From Coleophoma eucalyptorum (taxonomy: Eukaryota > Ascomycota > Leotiomycetes > Helotiales > Dermateaceae), in NCBI GenBank assembly GCA_026120035.1, contig JALRME010000015.1, positions 186,001 through 250,000 of the forward strand: a stretch of DNA of 64,000 nt, in the 5' to 3' direction. Made by a program: the position numbers and the translations under genes. The notes beneath the pieces were generated by a model. That model worked only from the letters and a program-made list of their open reading frames with translations. It had not been told where the DNA came from and searched no databases. Below are positions 11,679-23,021 of the stretch, in pieces. How positions within the stretch are numbered: position 1 is the first letter of the stretch; every line of letters begins with the position of its first letter.

Positions 11679-12820
11679 CTACTGAAAAGCCTGGGAGATA
11701 TTCTGATCCGTTTGGCAAATTATCATCACGGCAAAGTGTATCCCTAGAAAAGCATTAGCGATATTGTTTAAAAATTCAAATGTAAATATTACTCCATCAA
11801 TGACCAGGTTTGCTCCGGTCATATAGCTTGAGGCATCAGAAGCACAAAATACATAAGCCTAGTGATATTAGTGCACCATTTCTACGAAATTGGAGATAGT
11901 TTCGAGGTCACTTACGCCTTTCAATTCGTAAGCATCACAGAACCGGTTTCCGGGGATCATTGAATACCACTTCTGATTCCATTCCGCGGGTTGCGTCGCT
12001 ATCATGTCCGTTGAAATGAATCCCGGCGAGATACAGTTTACCCGACAGAAATCTACCCATTCTACGGCCAAGGACTTCGCGAGATGTACTAGAGCCGCCT
12101 TGGAAGCATTATACTAAAACAAAGCATTCCAGATCAGATCCAAGTTTGATGTTATGGGAAAAAATGTTCATAGAGGAGAAGCACTAACCGCAGCTTGCTT
12201 TTGCGGGACGTTGACCAAGATAGCGCTCACACTCGCGGTAAAGATAATATTCCCCTTCCCCTGCTTCTTGAAGATACGAGCAGCTGCCTGGGCAGTATAG
12301 AAGGCACCATCGAGGTTCACACGCATGATCTCGGAGAATTGTTCTGGGGTGTAGTCCTCCGCATTTTGATAGGACACAATTCCAGCATTAGCGATGACAA
12401 TGTCTAGATGACCGAAGTCACGTTCAATTTCTTGTAAGGTGTCCGCAATGCCTTTGGCATCAGTTACATTGGAGCGGTATGCTCGGCATTTTACCGCATT
12501 CGCATCTGCGGAAATAGATGCGGCAATTGCGTCGGCATCATAGGTTAATGAGCTGTAGATTAAGGCAACCTGGAAGGGCCATTAGTAAGAATCTACTTGA
12601 GGAGTATTTAATGCCCTTACCTCTGCACCTGCTTCTGCCAACCCCCGGGATACTTCGAGGCCAATACCCCGTGCACCTCCTGTTAATCTCACATCAAGTC
12701 AGTTGAATCAACTTATGCAGATGTAAGTTAAGTGTAGGTCTAACCAGTTACAGCTGCGACTTTGCCCGCCAAAGAGAAGGCTTGTAAAACGTCCTTGTTG
12801 TCTGGTTTTGCGAGAACCAT
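11679..12820 (-). CDS. Short-chain dehydrogenase/reductase (SDR)
   Basis: Five exons: 12745-12820, 12621-12679, 12189-12569, 11916-12113 and 11679-11858, with introns of 65, 51, 75 and 57 nt. Joined length is 297 residues. The nucleotide-binding motif TGGARGIG, the structural NAG motif (IANAG), and the catalytic Ser plus YNASK are in the expected order, followed by NCISPGFISTDM. It should be a cytosolic NAD(P)H-dependent oxidoreductase of the classical type, close to sorbitol or mannitol dehydrogenase-like fungal SDRs. The end is odd: family members stop a few residues after the IDGG segment, whereas here the frame reads IDGVIF and runs on for more than 30 hydrophobic residues to TAG 11679-11681. 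The gene is divergent from the zinc alcohol dehydrogenase, so they may share a control region. Confidence 0.85.
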
Positions 12821-13197
12821 CTTTCTGAAAACAAATGATATATCCGTAGTTGAAGAAATCTCAGAAACGGAATTTATTCTCCTTAAGAAATGCTGAGGAG
12901 GGACCAAAACGCATTGTTGGTATCCTGTCGGATCTGGTACGTCGTCTACAATTGGGCGTTGGCCTTCTCATGTGACACGGAATTGGAATCATGAAATTGG
13001 GGAGTCTCACTTCCTTTGTTCCAATCGCAGTACTGGGGAGTGGGGTTCTCAATCTCGGCCAGATGCCGTCTCTCCAGATGGGCCATTTCAGCGCCGCTGA
13101 TAAACACAATTAGAAAGCTGACCAAAATCAAAGCAAGTTAGCCGAGTTGTTGAAAGAAGGCTGGCCGGTGCACCGCATTCCCGAATATGCAAAATCT

Positions 13198-13219
13198 CCG
13201 GATCTGCTGTGAGATCCGG
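13198..13219. promoter_or_regulatory. Perfect inverted repeat with CCGG ends
   Basis: Arms ccggatct and agatccgg are exact reverse complements with a 6-bp spacer (gctgtg). Terminal CGG/CCG triplets are the half-sites typical of Zn2Cys6 regulators. It sits between the divergent SDR and ADH genes, so a binding site for a local regulator is a reasonable inference, not shown. Confidence 0.5.
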
Positions 13220-13242
13220 TTCCCATGATTGAAATCTACCAA

Positions 13243-13260
13243 TTTAAACCGAGGTTTAAA
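13243..13260. promoter_or_regulatory. 18-bp palindrome tttaaacc-ga-ggtttaaa
   Basis: Exact 8-bp arms with a 2-bp centre, 23 bp from the preceding palindrome and about 420 bp from the SDR start. Probably a protein-binding site; the factor is unknown. Confidence 0.45.
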
Positions 13261-13790
13261 CTCTCTGTGAAGCCGCGCCTGACCCGACCTAGCGCGAATA
13301 TAAGGGTTTCAACCATGACTGCTACACCGGGCCTACTCCATTATTGGGCATTTTAACTCATGAACAAGCAAAAGACTGGTGAAGTGAATGAAAATAACAG
13401 GCCGTATAGGCGAGACGGGTTATGTCCTCGCCGCTCGCCTAAAGTGAAGTGCGGGGAAACTGTAGCGAGCGTGAGAGTGCAGCGTTTCCCCGGACTCAGG
13501 GCGATACACTTTGGTTGCAGTAGAGCCAAGGCAGTTGAGGCGTGTGACTTTGGTCGGTTAAGCTGCCCTATCTCTATCGGGTCTGCGTGAAAGCTACGGG
13601 CCATGTACTGCCCAAACGACATCCGTCAAGTTCGGACAACTGCGGCCCGCACTAGACATACATGTATGCAACTTAACAAAAAGTATTATGAATAAGAAGT
13701 ATATATCATCTTTACTGACGTTCTTTTCCACACAAGTTTCCCCTCAGTCACACATTAAATACTTGTTCACAAAAGGCATTTACCTTCAAG

Positions 13791-15051
13791 ATGTATCCCG
13801 AGACATTCACCGGTTTCCAAATAGATAACTCAGAAACGTGGACCACATTCCATAAAAGAGAGGTATGTATCCCAACCAAAGAGCCATATCTACAGCAAAG
13901 AAAAAGGAACAGCTAATCCTCCCCAAAAGTTCCAACCCAAACCATTCGAAGATTTCGACGTCGACGTCGAAATCCAAGCCTGCGGCATCTGTGGTTCTGA
14001 CATCCACACCATCACCGGCGGCTGGGGGCCGAAGAAGTTCCCACTCTGCGTCGGGCACGAAATCGTGGGGAAAGCCGTTGCCGTCGGACCTAAAGTCACT
14101 TTAATCAAAGTTGGGCAGCGAGTTGGTGTGGGGGCTCAGATCTTTGCGTGTCTTGAGTGCAAACAGTGCAAGAATGATAATGAAACTTATTGTCGGCATC
14201 AGATCGACACTTATGGTGCGGTCTGGCCCAAGACGGGTATCATCTCGCAGGGAGGCTATGCCAGTCATATTCGAGCGCACGAGGTAAAAGCTTGTATTTC
14301 ACTTGAATCAAAAATCGGCTAACCTCTGCATTCAGCATTGGGTCTTCCCTATCCCGGACGCACTAGAAACAAGTCTGGTAGCTCCCATGCTTTGTGCTGG
14401 GCTGACGGCTTGGTCGCCGCTGGTGCGAAATGGCGCTGGAAAGGGCAAGAAAGTCGGCATCGTGGGGTTAGGAGGAATCGGGCATTTCGGCGTCATGTTT
14501 GCCAAAGCGCTTGGGGCCGAGACGTGGGCTATCTCAAGATCGCACTCTAAGGAAGCCGACGCCATGAAGTTGGGCGCGGACGGCTTCATTGCCACAGAAG
14601 ATCAGGATTGGAATGAGCCGCACCGGATGTCGTTTGATCTGATTGTCAACACGGCGAATAGCAGTACGGGGTTTGATCTTGGCCAGTATCTGTCTCTGCT
14701 GGATGTTCATGGGAAATGGATCAGTGTTGGTTTGCCGGAGGGCGCTGGCCAGGAGGTGAAAAGTCATATGTTCATGGAAAACGGCTGTCTCATTGGAGCG
14801 AGTCATTTAGGTTCGAGGAAAGAAACCTTGGCTATGTTGCAGTTGGCTGCGGATAAGGGGATTAAAAGTTGGGTTGAGGAGGTGCCAATCTCGAAGGCGA
14901 ATCTTGCTGAAGCTGGTATGTTGTGTCAGATTACTTCAAGGGAAAATTCTCATGCTAATGTTTCTTCTGCGTTATAGTAACGAGGCTGAAGAATAACGAT
15001 GTCCGCTACCGATTTACACTGACCGACTTTGATAAAGAATTCCATGCTTAG
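13791..15051 (+). CDS. Zinc-dependent alcohol dehydrogenase, cinnamyl-alcohol/ADH6 type
   Basis: Four exons: 13791-13862, 13930-14283, 14336-14915 and 14978-15051, introns 67, 52 and 62 nt; 359 residues, the usual length. The catalytic-zinc motif CGICGSD and the GHE glutamate are present. The structural-zinc cysteines appear as CLECKQCKNDNETYC. The Rossmann motif GLGGIGH follows, with ISRSHSKEADAMKLGAD next; the Ser-Arg-Ser in the second strand suits NADP(H). The C-terminus ends in RYRFTLTDFDKEF, typical of this subfamily. Members reduce aliphatic and aromatic aldehydes to alcohols in the cytosol. The gene is divergent from the SDR and tail-to-tail with the Zn2Cys6 regulator, whose stop is 81 bases away on the other strand. 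Confidence 0.93.
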
Positions 15052-15131
15052 AATAAATCAGTATGATGTTTAGATTGGAAATCCTTCATTAGCAAATTCA
15101 GCTGTGTCATAAATCTATTGATATGATAAAT

Positions 15132-17508
15132 CTACTCGATCATCCCATCATGAGTTCCTGTATGTAGGGGTTGAGCTCGTGGATCTATAATGTCTTGCAT
15201 ATCATCCCATTGCCCTGGGGAGGTATCGGCTGGCGCTTGATTTGGTATATCATATGTCGCGTCAACACTCAAGCTCCATTTTCTAAGTGCTTCATCAATA
15301 TCTAATGATGAGTATTGCAGATCATAGAATTGAGCTGGCAGTGACGACATTGCCAGGGGGACCTTTTTCTCAGAAATTGCAGTGGATAGCACTCTCTCCA
15401 GCCGCCCTATACATCTGGTCAGTGCGAGTCCTTCCATTAATGGCTTGTAATAACTGACGAGCAAAGTACCATCTCTGCCCACATGTTTTCAGACCATAAA
15501 TCAACAAGTCTAAACTTCGTGGAACTTCAACAGAAAGAATCTTTGCATGGACTATCCCGGGGAATTAGCAAGCACCGTTAAATTCCGTGTGTTTATCACG
15601 AACCAAGATAGAACCTTGCCGCAATAAATATGCAGAATATCATGAAAGGGCTAATATTTTCGAGATCCGCATCGCTGATAGCCCGGATTGTAGCGCTCAT
15701 ATCATCACATGCACTTAAGCATCTCTGTATTGCGTGATACCATGGCCCATGAACCTCACCAAGCCCCATTGGTGGTAGGGCAAGTCTTTGATATAACGCA
15801 ATTATAGCTCTGCAGAACTGATTAGAAGACTACGCAATAAAATGAGAATGAAAACCAACGTGTCAAAGGTGACAGTAGTCATCACTAAAGTCGAGTCAGA
15901 TGCGACATTTGCCCGACCAAGACTCTGAACCGTCTCGGTTGAGTATCGCCATTTACTAAGAACTTCATCAACTGCCGTGCAATTCTCCTGCCATCGTAAT
16001 CTATCGACCGCCGAGGTGGTATCGAATGATTGTTGCAGGAAGACGTGTACCGGGTAGAGTTGATGCGTGACTAAATTAAGGTATAGCGAGAAGGCTGACG
16101 AGACTTCGGAGTCGCCAAATGAGGAGAAGGCGGTTGCGTTCTCGGGATATGCCCAGACAACTTCATCGCATGGAAACCACGCTTCATTCTCTGGACGTGA
16201 TAGACCGAGGTTCCAGCCGGCCCCGAGAGATGACATGCTGTCGAGAACCTCGGTCATCCAGTAAGCTCTGATTCTCTCTTCTTGTTCGATGAGAGTCGTT
16301 GGTAATGCAAGCATCCGAGGAGCTGGTTTGTTGAGATCGTTCGTTACTAGATCTCGCAAGCCTAGCTGAATGCCCATTCTGTACATGGTATGAGTATTTT
16401 CTTTTCTGAAATACTTCCTTTCTACGGGGTAGATTACCTTTTACATAAAGCAACCAGGTTCCAGAATTCAGAAAGCTTTCCAGCTCCGTAATCTAAATTC
16501 GTTATGATCAACACAGCTTGTAGTGACTGGAGAGATAGGTTGCCAATGGCTTGCATTATCACCTCATTGCGAAACTTGGTAGACAGCTCTTGCCGCTGTT
16601 CTCGGGTCAATGGATTTGACAAGCACCAATGTGGAAGAGTGACAGCCACAATAGCTTTGTGGACAATGAAGAGAGGAGACCCAGAGAGTGGGGCGCTGGT
16701 ATGTTGGACAGCATCAAGTATGGATAGTTTGTGCAGGATTGGGAACCATGGATGGTAGCGCTCAAACCAAGCATTGCAGAGGCCTTGTAAGGTGGCCTTG
16801 GATAATGTCCCAATTTCACTTGCCGTGCTATTCAGGCTGCGTTGCGAAGCAGGCGACGTCGGATCCCGGCCAGATCCACGGTCTGATGGGGTGGCAGGTT
16901 CATTATGGCTCGTGGGCACATATTGTGGTTCTACAAATATTAGTCTTTCATCCCCAGCCGCTTCCATCTGGTGTTTACGGGGAGGTTGCGATTTCAATTC
17001 CGAGACATCACGTTCAAGTTTAGCTGTGATCCCATTAGGTTCGTACCATACCATCACACCCCATATCGTTCATACCTAGACGGTTTTCCAAGCTCGACAC
17101 ATAGCCGGCACGCAACCCTCTCTTCTTCGGGGTTGCTACATAGCGGCACGGATTGCCAACCTGGTTGCAGAAGCCACAGCTAGGGACCTGACGATCACAC
17201 TTGACTTTTCGTTGCCGACAGAGAGTACATCTATATGGCCCGTATTAGCCATCTCATATTGCAGCGATAGACACGGAGCACAGATGGCCCAGGAAAGAGC
17301 AGTGACCAGTACGTCACATGCATATAAGATGATTGCCCCAGAGTAATATCATTGCCGTCTGAGTTTGATACCCTAGGTTGAACGCTGCCAGCGTCGAGAC
17401 ATGGAGAATTACAAGCTTGCAAGGCAGCAGGGAAATATGCGAGGCTACTTACACGACTTTGCTGATATCCCCGCCACTGCCACCAGCGCTATCTGATCTG
17501 ACGGACAT
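15132..17508 (-). CDS. Zn2Cys6 transcription factor with fungal middle homology region
   Basis: Seven exons by splice and phase analysis: 17453-17508, 17076-17230, 16438-17023, 15860-16378, 15604-15809, 15459-15551 and 15132-15406; together 629 residues with consistent phase. The DNA-binding knot is CTLCRQRKVKCDRQVPSC followed by GFC and a sixth Cys six residues on, spacing C-X2-C-X6-C-X6-C-X2-C-X6-C. A short coiled coil follows (LAKLERDVSELK), then the acidic linker and the fungal_trans domain (WFERYHPWFPILHK through MGIQLGL). The first intron (222 nt) is long for this window, so exon 1 is the least certain part. It is divergent from the sugar transporter and adjacent to the ADH, making both candidate targets. 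Confidence 0.82.
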
Positions 17509-17920
17509 TCCTAGCCGACGTCGACAAAATCCCTTGGCTCTTGGTGTAAGGGCAAAGACGAAGAATTATCTCTTACCACAGAATACTGATGGACACGAAA
17601 TATGAGGATTACTTCGTCATTGGCAGCCGCCGGACATTTGCAGGATGACGCACAACGGATCGGTGCTTACGAGCGAGACTAGTAGGGAGTGGGGACTCCA
17701 TCTCCAGGAACGCGGGGTTGCTGGACAAGGGTGTGCGCGTGTCGTCGAGCTCGGTATACCTTGTCCGGAGTTCTCACAATGCAATCCTTAATCCCCATCA
17801 TATCCGCAACTGGGCGGGCGGATGGGTCGCACGTTATACTGGCCTGACTTATTTAACAAGCCCGGTCCTTGTTCTCTTACGCCTTTGACGAAACGCAAAG
17901 AGTGGGACGGGCCATGTTGT

Positions 17921-17932
17921 CCCCGCCCCAGC
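17921..17932. promoter_or_regulatory. Tandem CreA-like carbon-repression sites
   Basis: The string ccccgccccagc contains, on the minus strand, ctgggg and gcgggg, both fitting the SYGGRG consensus of the fungal repressor CreA/Mig1. The site lies about 300 bases before a sugar transporter, a common CreA target. Such motifs occur often by chance in GC-rich DNA. Confidence 0.35.
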
Positions 17933-18020
17933 GCCCATTCTGCACTGCGACTGCTCGTGGCTTCAACTAGGTTTCCAAAGCATTCACCACTTGTTCTCAC
18001 CATGATTTGGCCCCTATTCC

Positions 18021-18040
18021 TGGCACGTGCCAAGCTTGGC
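18021..18040. promoter_or_regulatory. Overlapping palindromes with a CACGTG E-box
   Basis: tggcacgtgcca (18021-18032) and gccaagcttggc (18029-18040) are both perfect palindromes and overlap by four bases. The first contains CACGTG, the core of bHLH sites. They lie about 190 bases upstream of the sugar transporter ATG. Confidence 0.4.
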
Positions 18041-18223
18041 TCCCCATTACCCCATACCCCGGATTTTAAACTGGAGCACAACGAGCATGTACTTATAGAG
18101 CTAACCGCGCTCTGTTGTAGATCCTTCAGATCTGTCAAGTTCCCAAGTCCATGAGACCAGTTATATTGTTTCCTCGCTACAGACCTTCGCCGTCAACTCA
18201 TCCGTCCTTAGTCTTCCGCCATC

Positions 18224-20111
18224 ATGGGCATCAAGAACCGACTCAGCGGTCCTGCTCTTGAGATTGTTCTCACGGCTGCCAATGCTGCTGCTCAAGCGTG
18301 GTATGGGTATGATCAGGGTGTTATATCTGGCATTCTGATCGGTAAAGACTTCCTCAAGACTTTCCCGCAAACGAGGGATTCAAACATCCAGGGCATCACG
18401 GCCAGCTGCTTCTCGGTAAGTCAAACTCATGCAATCCTATTATTTCAGATGCTGATTCGGTACCCAGCTTGGAAATCTAGTTGGCTGTCTGCTTGCAGCT
18501 CTCTTTGGTGATAAGCTTGGTCGAAAGAATACTTTGCGAACTGGCGCTGGGATCTCGGCTCTCGGCGCCATTCTTCAATTCTCTGCCACTTCTCTTCCGC
18601 AGTTCATCGTTGGCCGAGTTATTAACGGATTTGGAAATGGTATGATTCAGAAAAAAACTTCAGGTTCCAATGCTGACAAGAATTCGGATCAGGGATGACG
18701 AGCTCTACCTGTGGTGTATTCCAAGCCGAATCATGCCGAGGAAGTAGACGCGGGAAATTATCCGTCATCGTGGTTCTCCACAATGTGGTCTTCTACTGCT
18801 TTGCCAGTTGGCTTACGCTTGGCTGTTCATTTATCCCCAATGGTGCAGAGTGGAGACTACCTTTGGCTCTACAGGTAATATTTTACCATTCCCAGCACAC
18901 TTGTGTCCATTGCTAATATGTTTGTAGCTTGTACCTGCGACCGTATTGGTATCCTTATTACCACTTCTCCCAGAGTCTCCGAGATGGCTCGTCATGCATG
19001 ACAGAATCGACGAGGCGCAAGAGGCCCTTCGTCGATATCTTGGCAGAGACTTACCACTAGACGACGAGGCAGTTCTACTTGAGCTGCGATCCATTGAAGA
19101 ATCCTACAAACTCGAAAAGCAATCAGCCATTACTTTCAAAGAGGTCATCTTTGCTCGAGATCGATCAGGGCATCTCAAGCGACTCCTTCTCGGATGCGGA
19201 GGACAGTTCATGCAGCAGTTCGGCGGTATCAACGCTCTCAACTATTACTTTCCTATCATTCTGACCGAGAACCTTGGACTTAGCGAGCTTTTGGCCAGAA
19301 TTCTGACCGGATGCAATGCGACGTCATATATGATCTCCTCTGGGCTTTGCTTTTGGATGATCGAGCGCTTTGGCCGACGCTCACTTATGTTGAGTGGACT
19401 TGGACTCCAATGTCTCGCATATATTATGGTTGCCATCGCGATTTCCCAACTCACAAGTGCTCCTACTCAGGTATGTATAAATCTGCAATCTGTTTGCAGT
19501 CGTGAGAAGATTCTAACAGAGTTAGTGGGGTGCTGTGGGTATTACATTCCTCTTCTTTTACTATGCTGCCTTCGGGTGTACGTGGGGAATGGTACCCTGG
19601 GTCTACCAAGCCGAAGTCAATTCGCTGGCAATGAGAACAAAGGGTGCGGCGGCGGCTACCGCAACCAACTGGGTAAGACTTAGATAGGAATCCCAATCAA
19701 GGACTATGTTGACAATTCGTAGCTTTTCGGATTTGTCTGCACTCAATTCACACCAACTGGAATCAAGAATATTGGATTCCGATTCTACCTCAGTAAGTTG
19801 AACGACCAGCAGTCCATTTTGATGCAATGCTAATAATACTAGTCTTTGCCGCTTTCAATCTTCTCTTTGTTCCTATCGTCTACTTCCTCTATCCGGAGAC
19901 GGCCAATCGTACATTGGAGGATCTGGATCAATACTTTGATATCGACTCCAACCACAAGACCATCATTCCGATTGGGGACAAGGTTGCCAAGTCTACGGCT
20001 AGACCGCAGGAAGCTATCGAAGCAGAGATACGCCGCGTTACGACTTCAAAGAAATCCGATGATACTTGGAAGGGCACAGTGGCTGAGGTTGAAGAAGTGG
20101 AGAACCCCTGA
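18224..20111 (+). CDS. MFS sugar transporter (hexose permease family)
   Basis: Seven exons: 18224-18415, 18468-18639, 18693-18874, 18928-19470, 19526-19672, 19723-19792 and 19843-20111, with introns of 50-55 nt; 524 residues. Family marks in order: GYDQGVISGIL in TM1, GDKLGRKN after TM2, GRVINGFGNG, PESPRWL at the central loop, QQFGGINALNYYFP in TM7, RFGRRS, and PETANRTLEDLD after TM12. The sequence fits plasma-membrane proton-coupled uptake of hexoses or related sugars; subfamily not resolved. The usual acidic E-rich motif after TM4 reads QAESCRG, a slight departure. Its promoter carries CreA-like motifs and is shared with a divergent Zn2Cys6 regulator, which suggests carbon-source control. 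Confidence 0.93.
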
Positions 20112-21018
20112 ACCGTGGGCACGTTGATGTGGAAGGGTGGGGGTGGAGGTGGGGATTAAAGATGACGACCATGCGGAGATAATGATATAACTTAGCTATC
20201 CAGCAGAGAATCAGAAACCCATTTTATTGCATTCTAAAGATTCCTAGCCTTTTTTTAGCGTCTGTGAAATAAAACAATAATGCGTACGAGTCATACTATG
20301 ATACTAGTATTTCTATGATTGGAGAAACAAAGAGGCAGACACTAGTGAGAGTTTGTTCCACCAGACCTCTCTTCCTACCACTGATCTAGCTGTATGTTAC
20401 GAGACTTAAGAAGATCGGAATGACCAAGGATTAAGCAAATCAAACGAGGAGCTCCGATATAGCGATAAAGTCGTCAAATCAAGTAACGTCAGCCCAAGTC
20501 GACTGATACATGCCACGCAACTTTGCCGAACACCCGCTCTGCGACCGAGGGACTGCTTCGACATTCCGCTTGCTTGTTGTCCTCGAGACGGCGACAACAC
20601 GGCGGAAGTCGATGCTTGTAAACCTCTCCGGAACGAGAAATCCGAATCGCGGGGCCCCCGCGAATCCCCCATGCAAGCGCCTCCTTCCGGCGTGGCTTAT
20701 TCGTGGCGTGCGTCAACGACATCGGGCCATCTCTTTCCCCCCACCCACGATCTTAAACGGGCCATGTCAAGGCCGTCGAGAAAGGCAAATGCCTTTTATC
20801 AGATCACATGGAGATCCGCAACTAACCTGCTCGCTTTGCTTGCGCTGCGACGGCGACGGCCAATTGTCTCGACGATGATATGTTTTCACATGCCGGATCT
20901 GGCGCGTCGGCCACATGTAGCCCTCTAGACATAAAAGAATCCATTTGCATCTCTACGTATCTCAAGTGTCTCCTCCAACCTGCAATCCAAGTGCCTTCTC
21001 TTCATTCAACTGCCCATC
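20112..21018. other. GC-rich intergenic region upstream of the flavin monooxygenase
   Basis: About 900 bases. The 20500-20930 part is CpG-rich and open in several overlapping frames on both strands, with no domain or splice logic, so I read it as promoter. It contains the palindrome at 20647-20663. Confidence 0.55.
20647..20663. promoter_or_regulatory. 17-bp GC palindrome (CGG/CCG half-sites)
   Basis: tcgcgggg-c-ccccgcga: 8-bp arms are exact reverse complements around one base, 356 bases upstream of the flavin monooxygenase ATG. The layout of CGG and CCG triplets suits a Zn2Cys6 dimer; the factor is not known. Confidence 0.45.
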
Positions 21019-23021
21019 ATGTTTGCCGAGCGACACACTATCCAACTTCCCCGCCATCCTAAGACTTCGGTGCAGCGAGCACCCATTGCAGTCTCGCCTA
21101 CGAAAGTTGCCCAGCAATGGATTACTAGTTTGGAAGCGCTTTTGAAAAGCAATGATGCCGCTGGTCTTGCACGTTTGATGCACCACGATTGCTGGTGGCG
21201 CGATATGCTCGCGCTGTCGTGGGACATCCGAACTATACACGGCCTTGATAAAGTATCTGACTACCTCTCCCACAATCTATCCCACACCACTCCCCAGAAT
21301 CTCAAACTCCGAGAGACGGGCCAATTTGCACCCAGTCTTGGGCATCCTTCTGAGGGCGTGGAATGGATTGAATCTATGTTTGATTTTGAGACAAAGGTCG
21401 GCCGTGGATCGGGGATGTTGAGGCTGCTGCAAGACGTAGATGGAACTTGGAAGGGCTGCATGGTTTACACGGCTTTGCAGGAGTTGAAAGGATTTGAAGA
21501 TAATTCGGGCCTTCGAAGACCTCATGGTGGAAATAACTCATTGATTGGAGGTGCCATAAAGGGCAATTGGCTTGACCGAAAGCAAAGGCAGCTCGAGTTC
21601 GAGGATGAAGAACCGGTGGTGCTTATTATTGGCGCTGGTAAGCTTTTGTTCAACTTTGAAAACTGAAACTCGCTGACAAGTCTGTAGGTCAAGCTGGACT
21701 TAACACTGGTGCTCGACTTCAAGCTATGGGGGTTTCTTGTCTGTTGGTGGACAAGAATGAGCGAGTTGGTGACAATTGGCGACACCGATACAGAGTAAGC
21801 AAACTAATTCTCCAACTTCTCAAATATCAATTAAAAATGGCTTTAGACTCTCGTCACCCATGATCCTGTTCAGTACACCCATATGGCTTATATGCCATTT
21901 CCTACTAACTGGCCATTGTTCACTGCAAAGGACAAGCTCGGTGACTGGTTCGAAGCATATGCCTCCATGATGGAATTAAATGTCTGGGTGAAGTCTTCTC
22001 CAAAGGCAGGATGCACATCATACGACGAAAGCACGAAGACCTGGACTGTTTCTATCGACCGCGACGGCACAACGCGGACTCTGCATCCCCGCCACATCAT
22101 CTTCTGCACTGGTCAAGCTGGCGAAGCATTAGTGCCGACATTTAAAGGCCAGAATGATTTTAAGGGAACGGTCTATCACGCTACCCAGCATCGTGATGCG
22201 TCTTATAGCGGAGATACAGCTGGCAAGAAGGTAGTCGTTATTGGCACAGGTAACTCCGGACATGATATTGCACAAAACTACTATGAGAATGGCGCATCGG
22301 TCACGATGGTTCAAAGAAGTGGGACATATGTCATCACAGCCAAGAAAGGCTTGTTCATGCTCCACGAGGGCATGTACGATGAGACTGGACCACCAATCGA
22401 AGACGCCGACATTGCAGGCCAATCGTTGCCCATCCCCGTCCAGTTCGCACTTAATGTTGATCTCACCGCCAAAATTGCCGAGGCCGAGAAGGAGAATGTC
22501 GAGGGCCTGACCAAAGCCGGTTTCAAGCTGGACTTTGGCGACGACGGCAGTGGTATCTATCGCAAATATATCACTCGCGGTGGCGGATATTACATTGATG
22601 TGGGATGCAGCCAGCTGATCATCGATGGCAAGATCGGGATCCAGCAGAGCCCCAATGGCATCTCGCATTTTGACGAGAATGCGTTGGTCCTTGCGGATGG
22701 AACCAAGATGGAAGCTGACATCGTTGTTCTTGCTACTGGTTACGACAACATGCGCACGAGCGTGCGAAAGGTCTTTGGCGATGGTGTTGCTGATCGGTGC
22801 AAGGACGTGTGGGATCTCGACGAAGAGGGTGAGGTGAATGCGGTAAGTCCTTCTCTGAAATCCAATGTTTTTGATGCATGCTGATGAGTTATCCGTAGAT
22901 CTGGAGACCAAGTGGTCATCCGGGATTCTGGTTCATGGGAGGAAGCCTGGCACTTGCTCGCATTTACTCCAGATTCGTGGCTTTGCAAATTATTGCTGCC
23001 GAGGAAGGTCTTGTGCATTGA
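21019..23021 (+). CDS. Flavin-containing monooxygenase with N-terminal NTF2-like domain
   Basis: Four exons: 21019-21637, 21688-21794, 21847-22842 and 22899-23021, introns 50-56 nt; 614 residues. Residues about 25-170 resemble an NTF2/SnoaL-like fold with WW and HGLD features. The FAD motif VLIIGAGQAGL is split by the first intron. The NADPH motif is VVIGTGNSGHD, the FMO fingerprint is FKGTVYHATQHRD, and the C-terminal ATGYD motif is intact. Such enzymes use NADPH and O2 to oxygenate soft nucleophiles or ketones; the two-domain architecture is common in ascomycetes but its substrate is not known to me. The C-terminus ends with SRFVALQIIAAEEGL. It is followed 665 bases on by a FAD oxidase on the same strand. 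Confidence 0.92.

Larger units (their letters stand above)
12821..13790. other. Divergent promoter region, SDR and alcohol dehydrogenase
   Basis: Shared upstream region of two oxidoreductase genes that point away from each other. It holds two palindromes listed separately (13198-13219 and 13243-13260). Open frames on both strands around 13350-13620 overlap and look spurious. Confidence 0.6.
17509..18223. other. Divergent promoter region, Zn2Cys6 regulator and sugar transporter
   Basis: About 715 bases between the regulator (minus) and the transporter (plus). It contains CreA-like GC motifs and two overlapping palindromes listed separately. Overlapping open frames at 17788-18154 on both strands have no recognisable content. 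Confidence 0.55.

Noticed and set aside
13353..13622. Mirror open frames on both strands between SDR and ADH
   Set aside because: Typical shadow frames in a GC-rich promoter; no recognisable protein.
16406..16437. A 32-nt intron in the Zn2Cys6 regulator
   Set aside because: Shorter than fungal introns; a 59-nt alternative (16379-16437) keeps phase and gives the family segment CKRMGIQLGL.
20406..20928. Cluster of open frames in the GC-rich region before the flavin monooxygenase
   Set aside because: Several overlapping frames on both strands, explained by high GC rather than coding.
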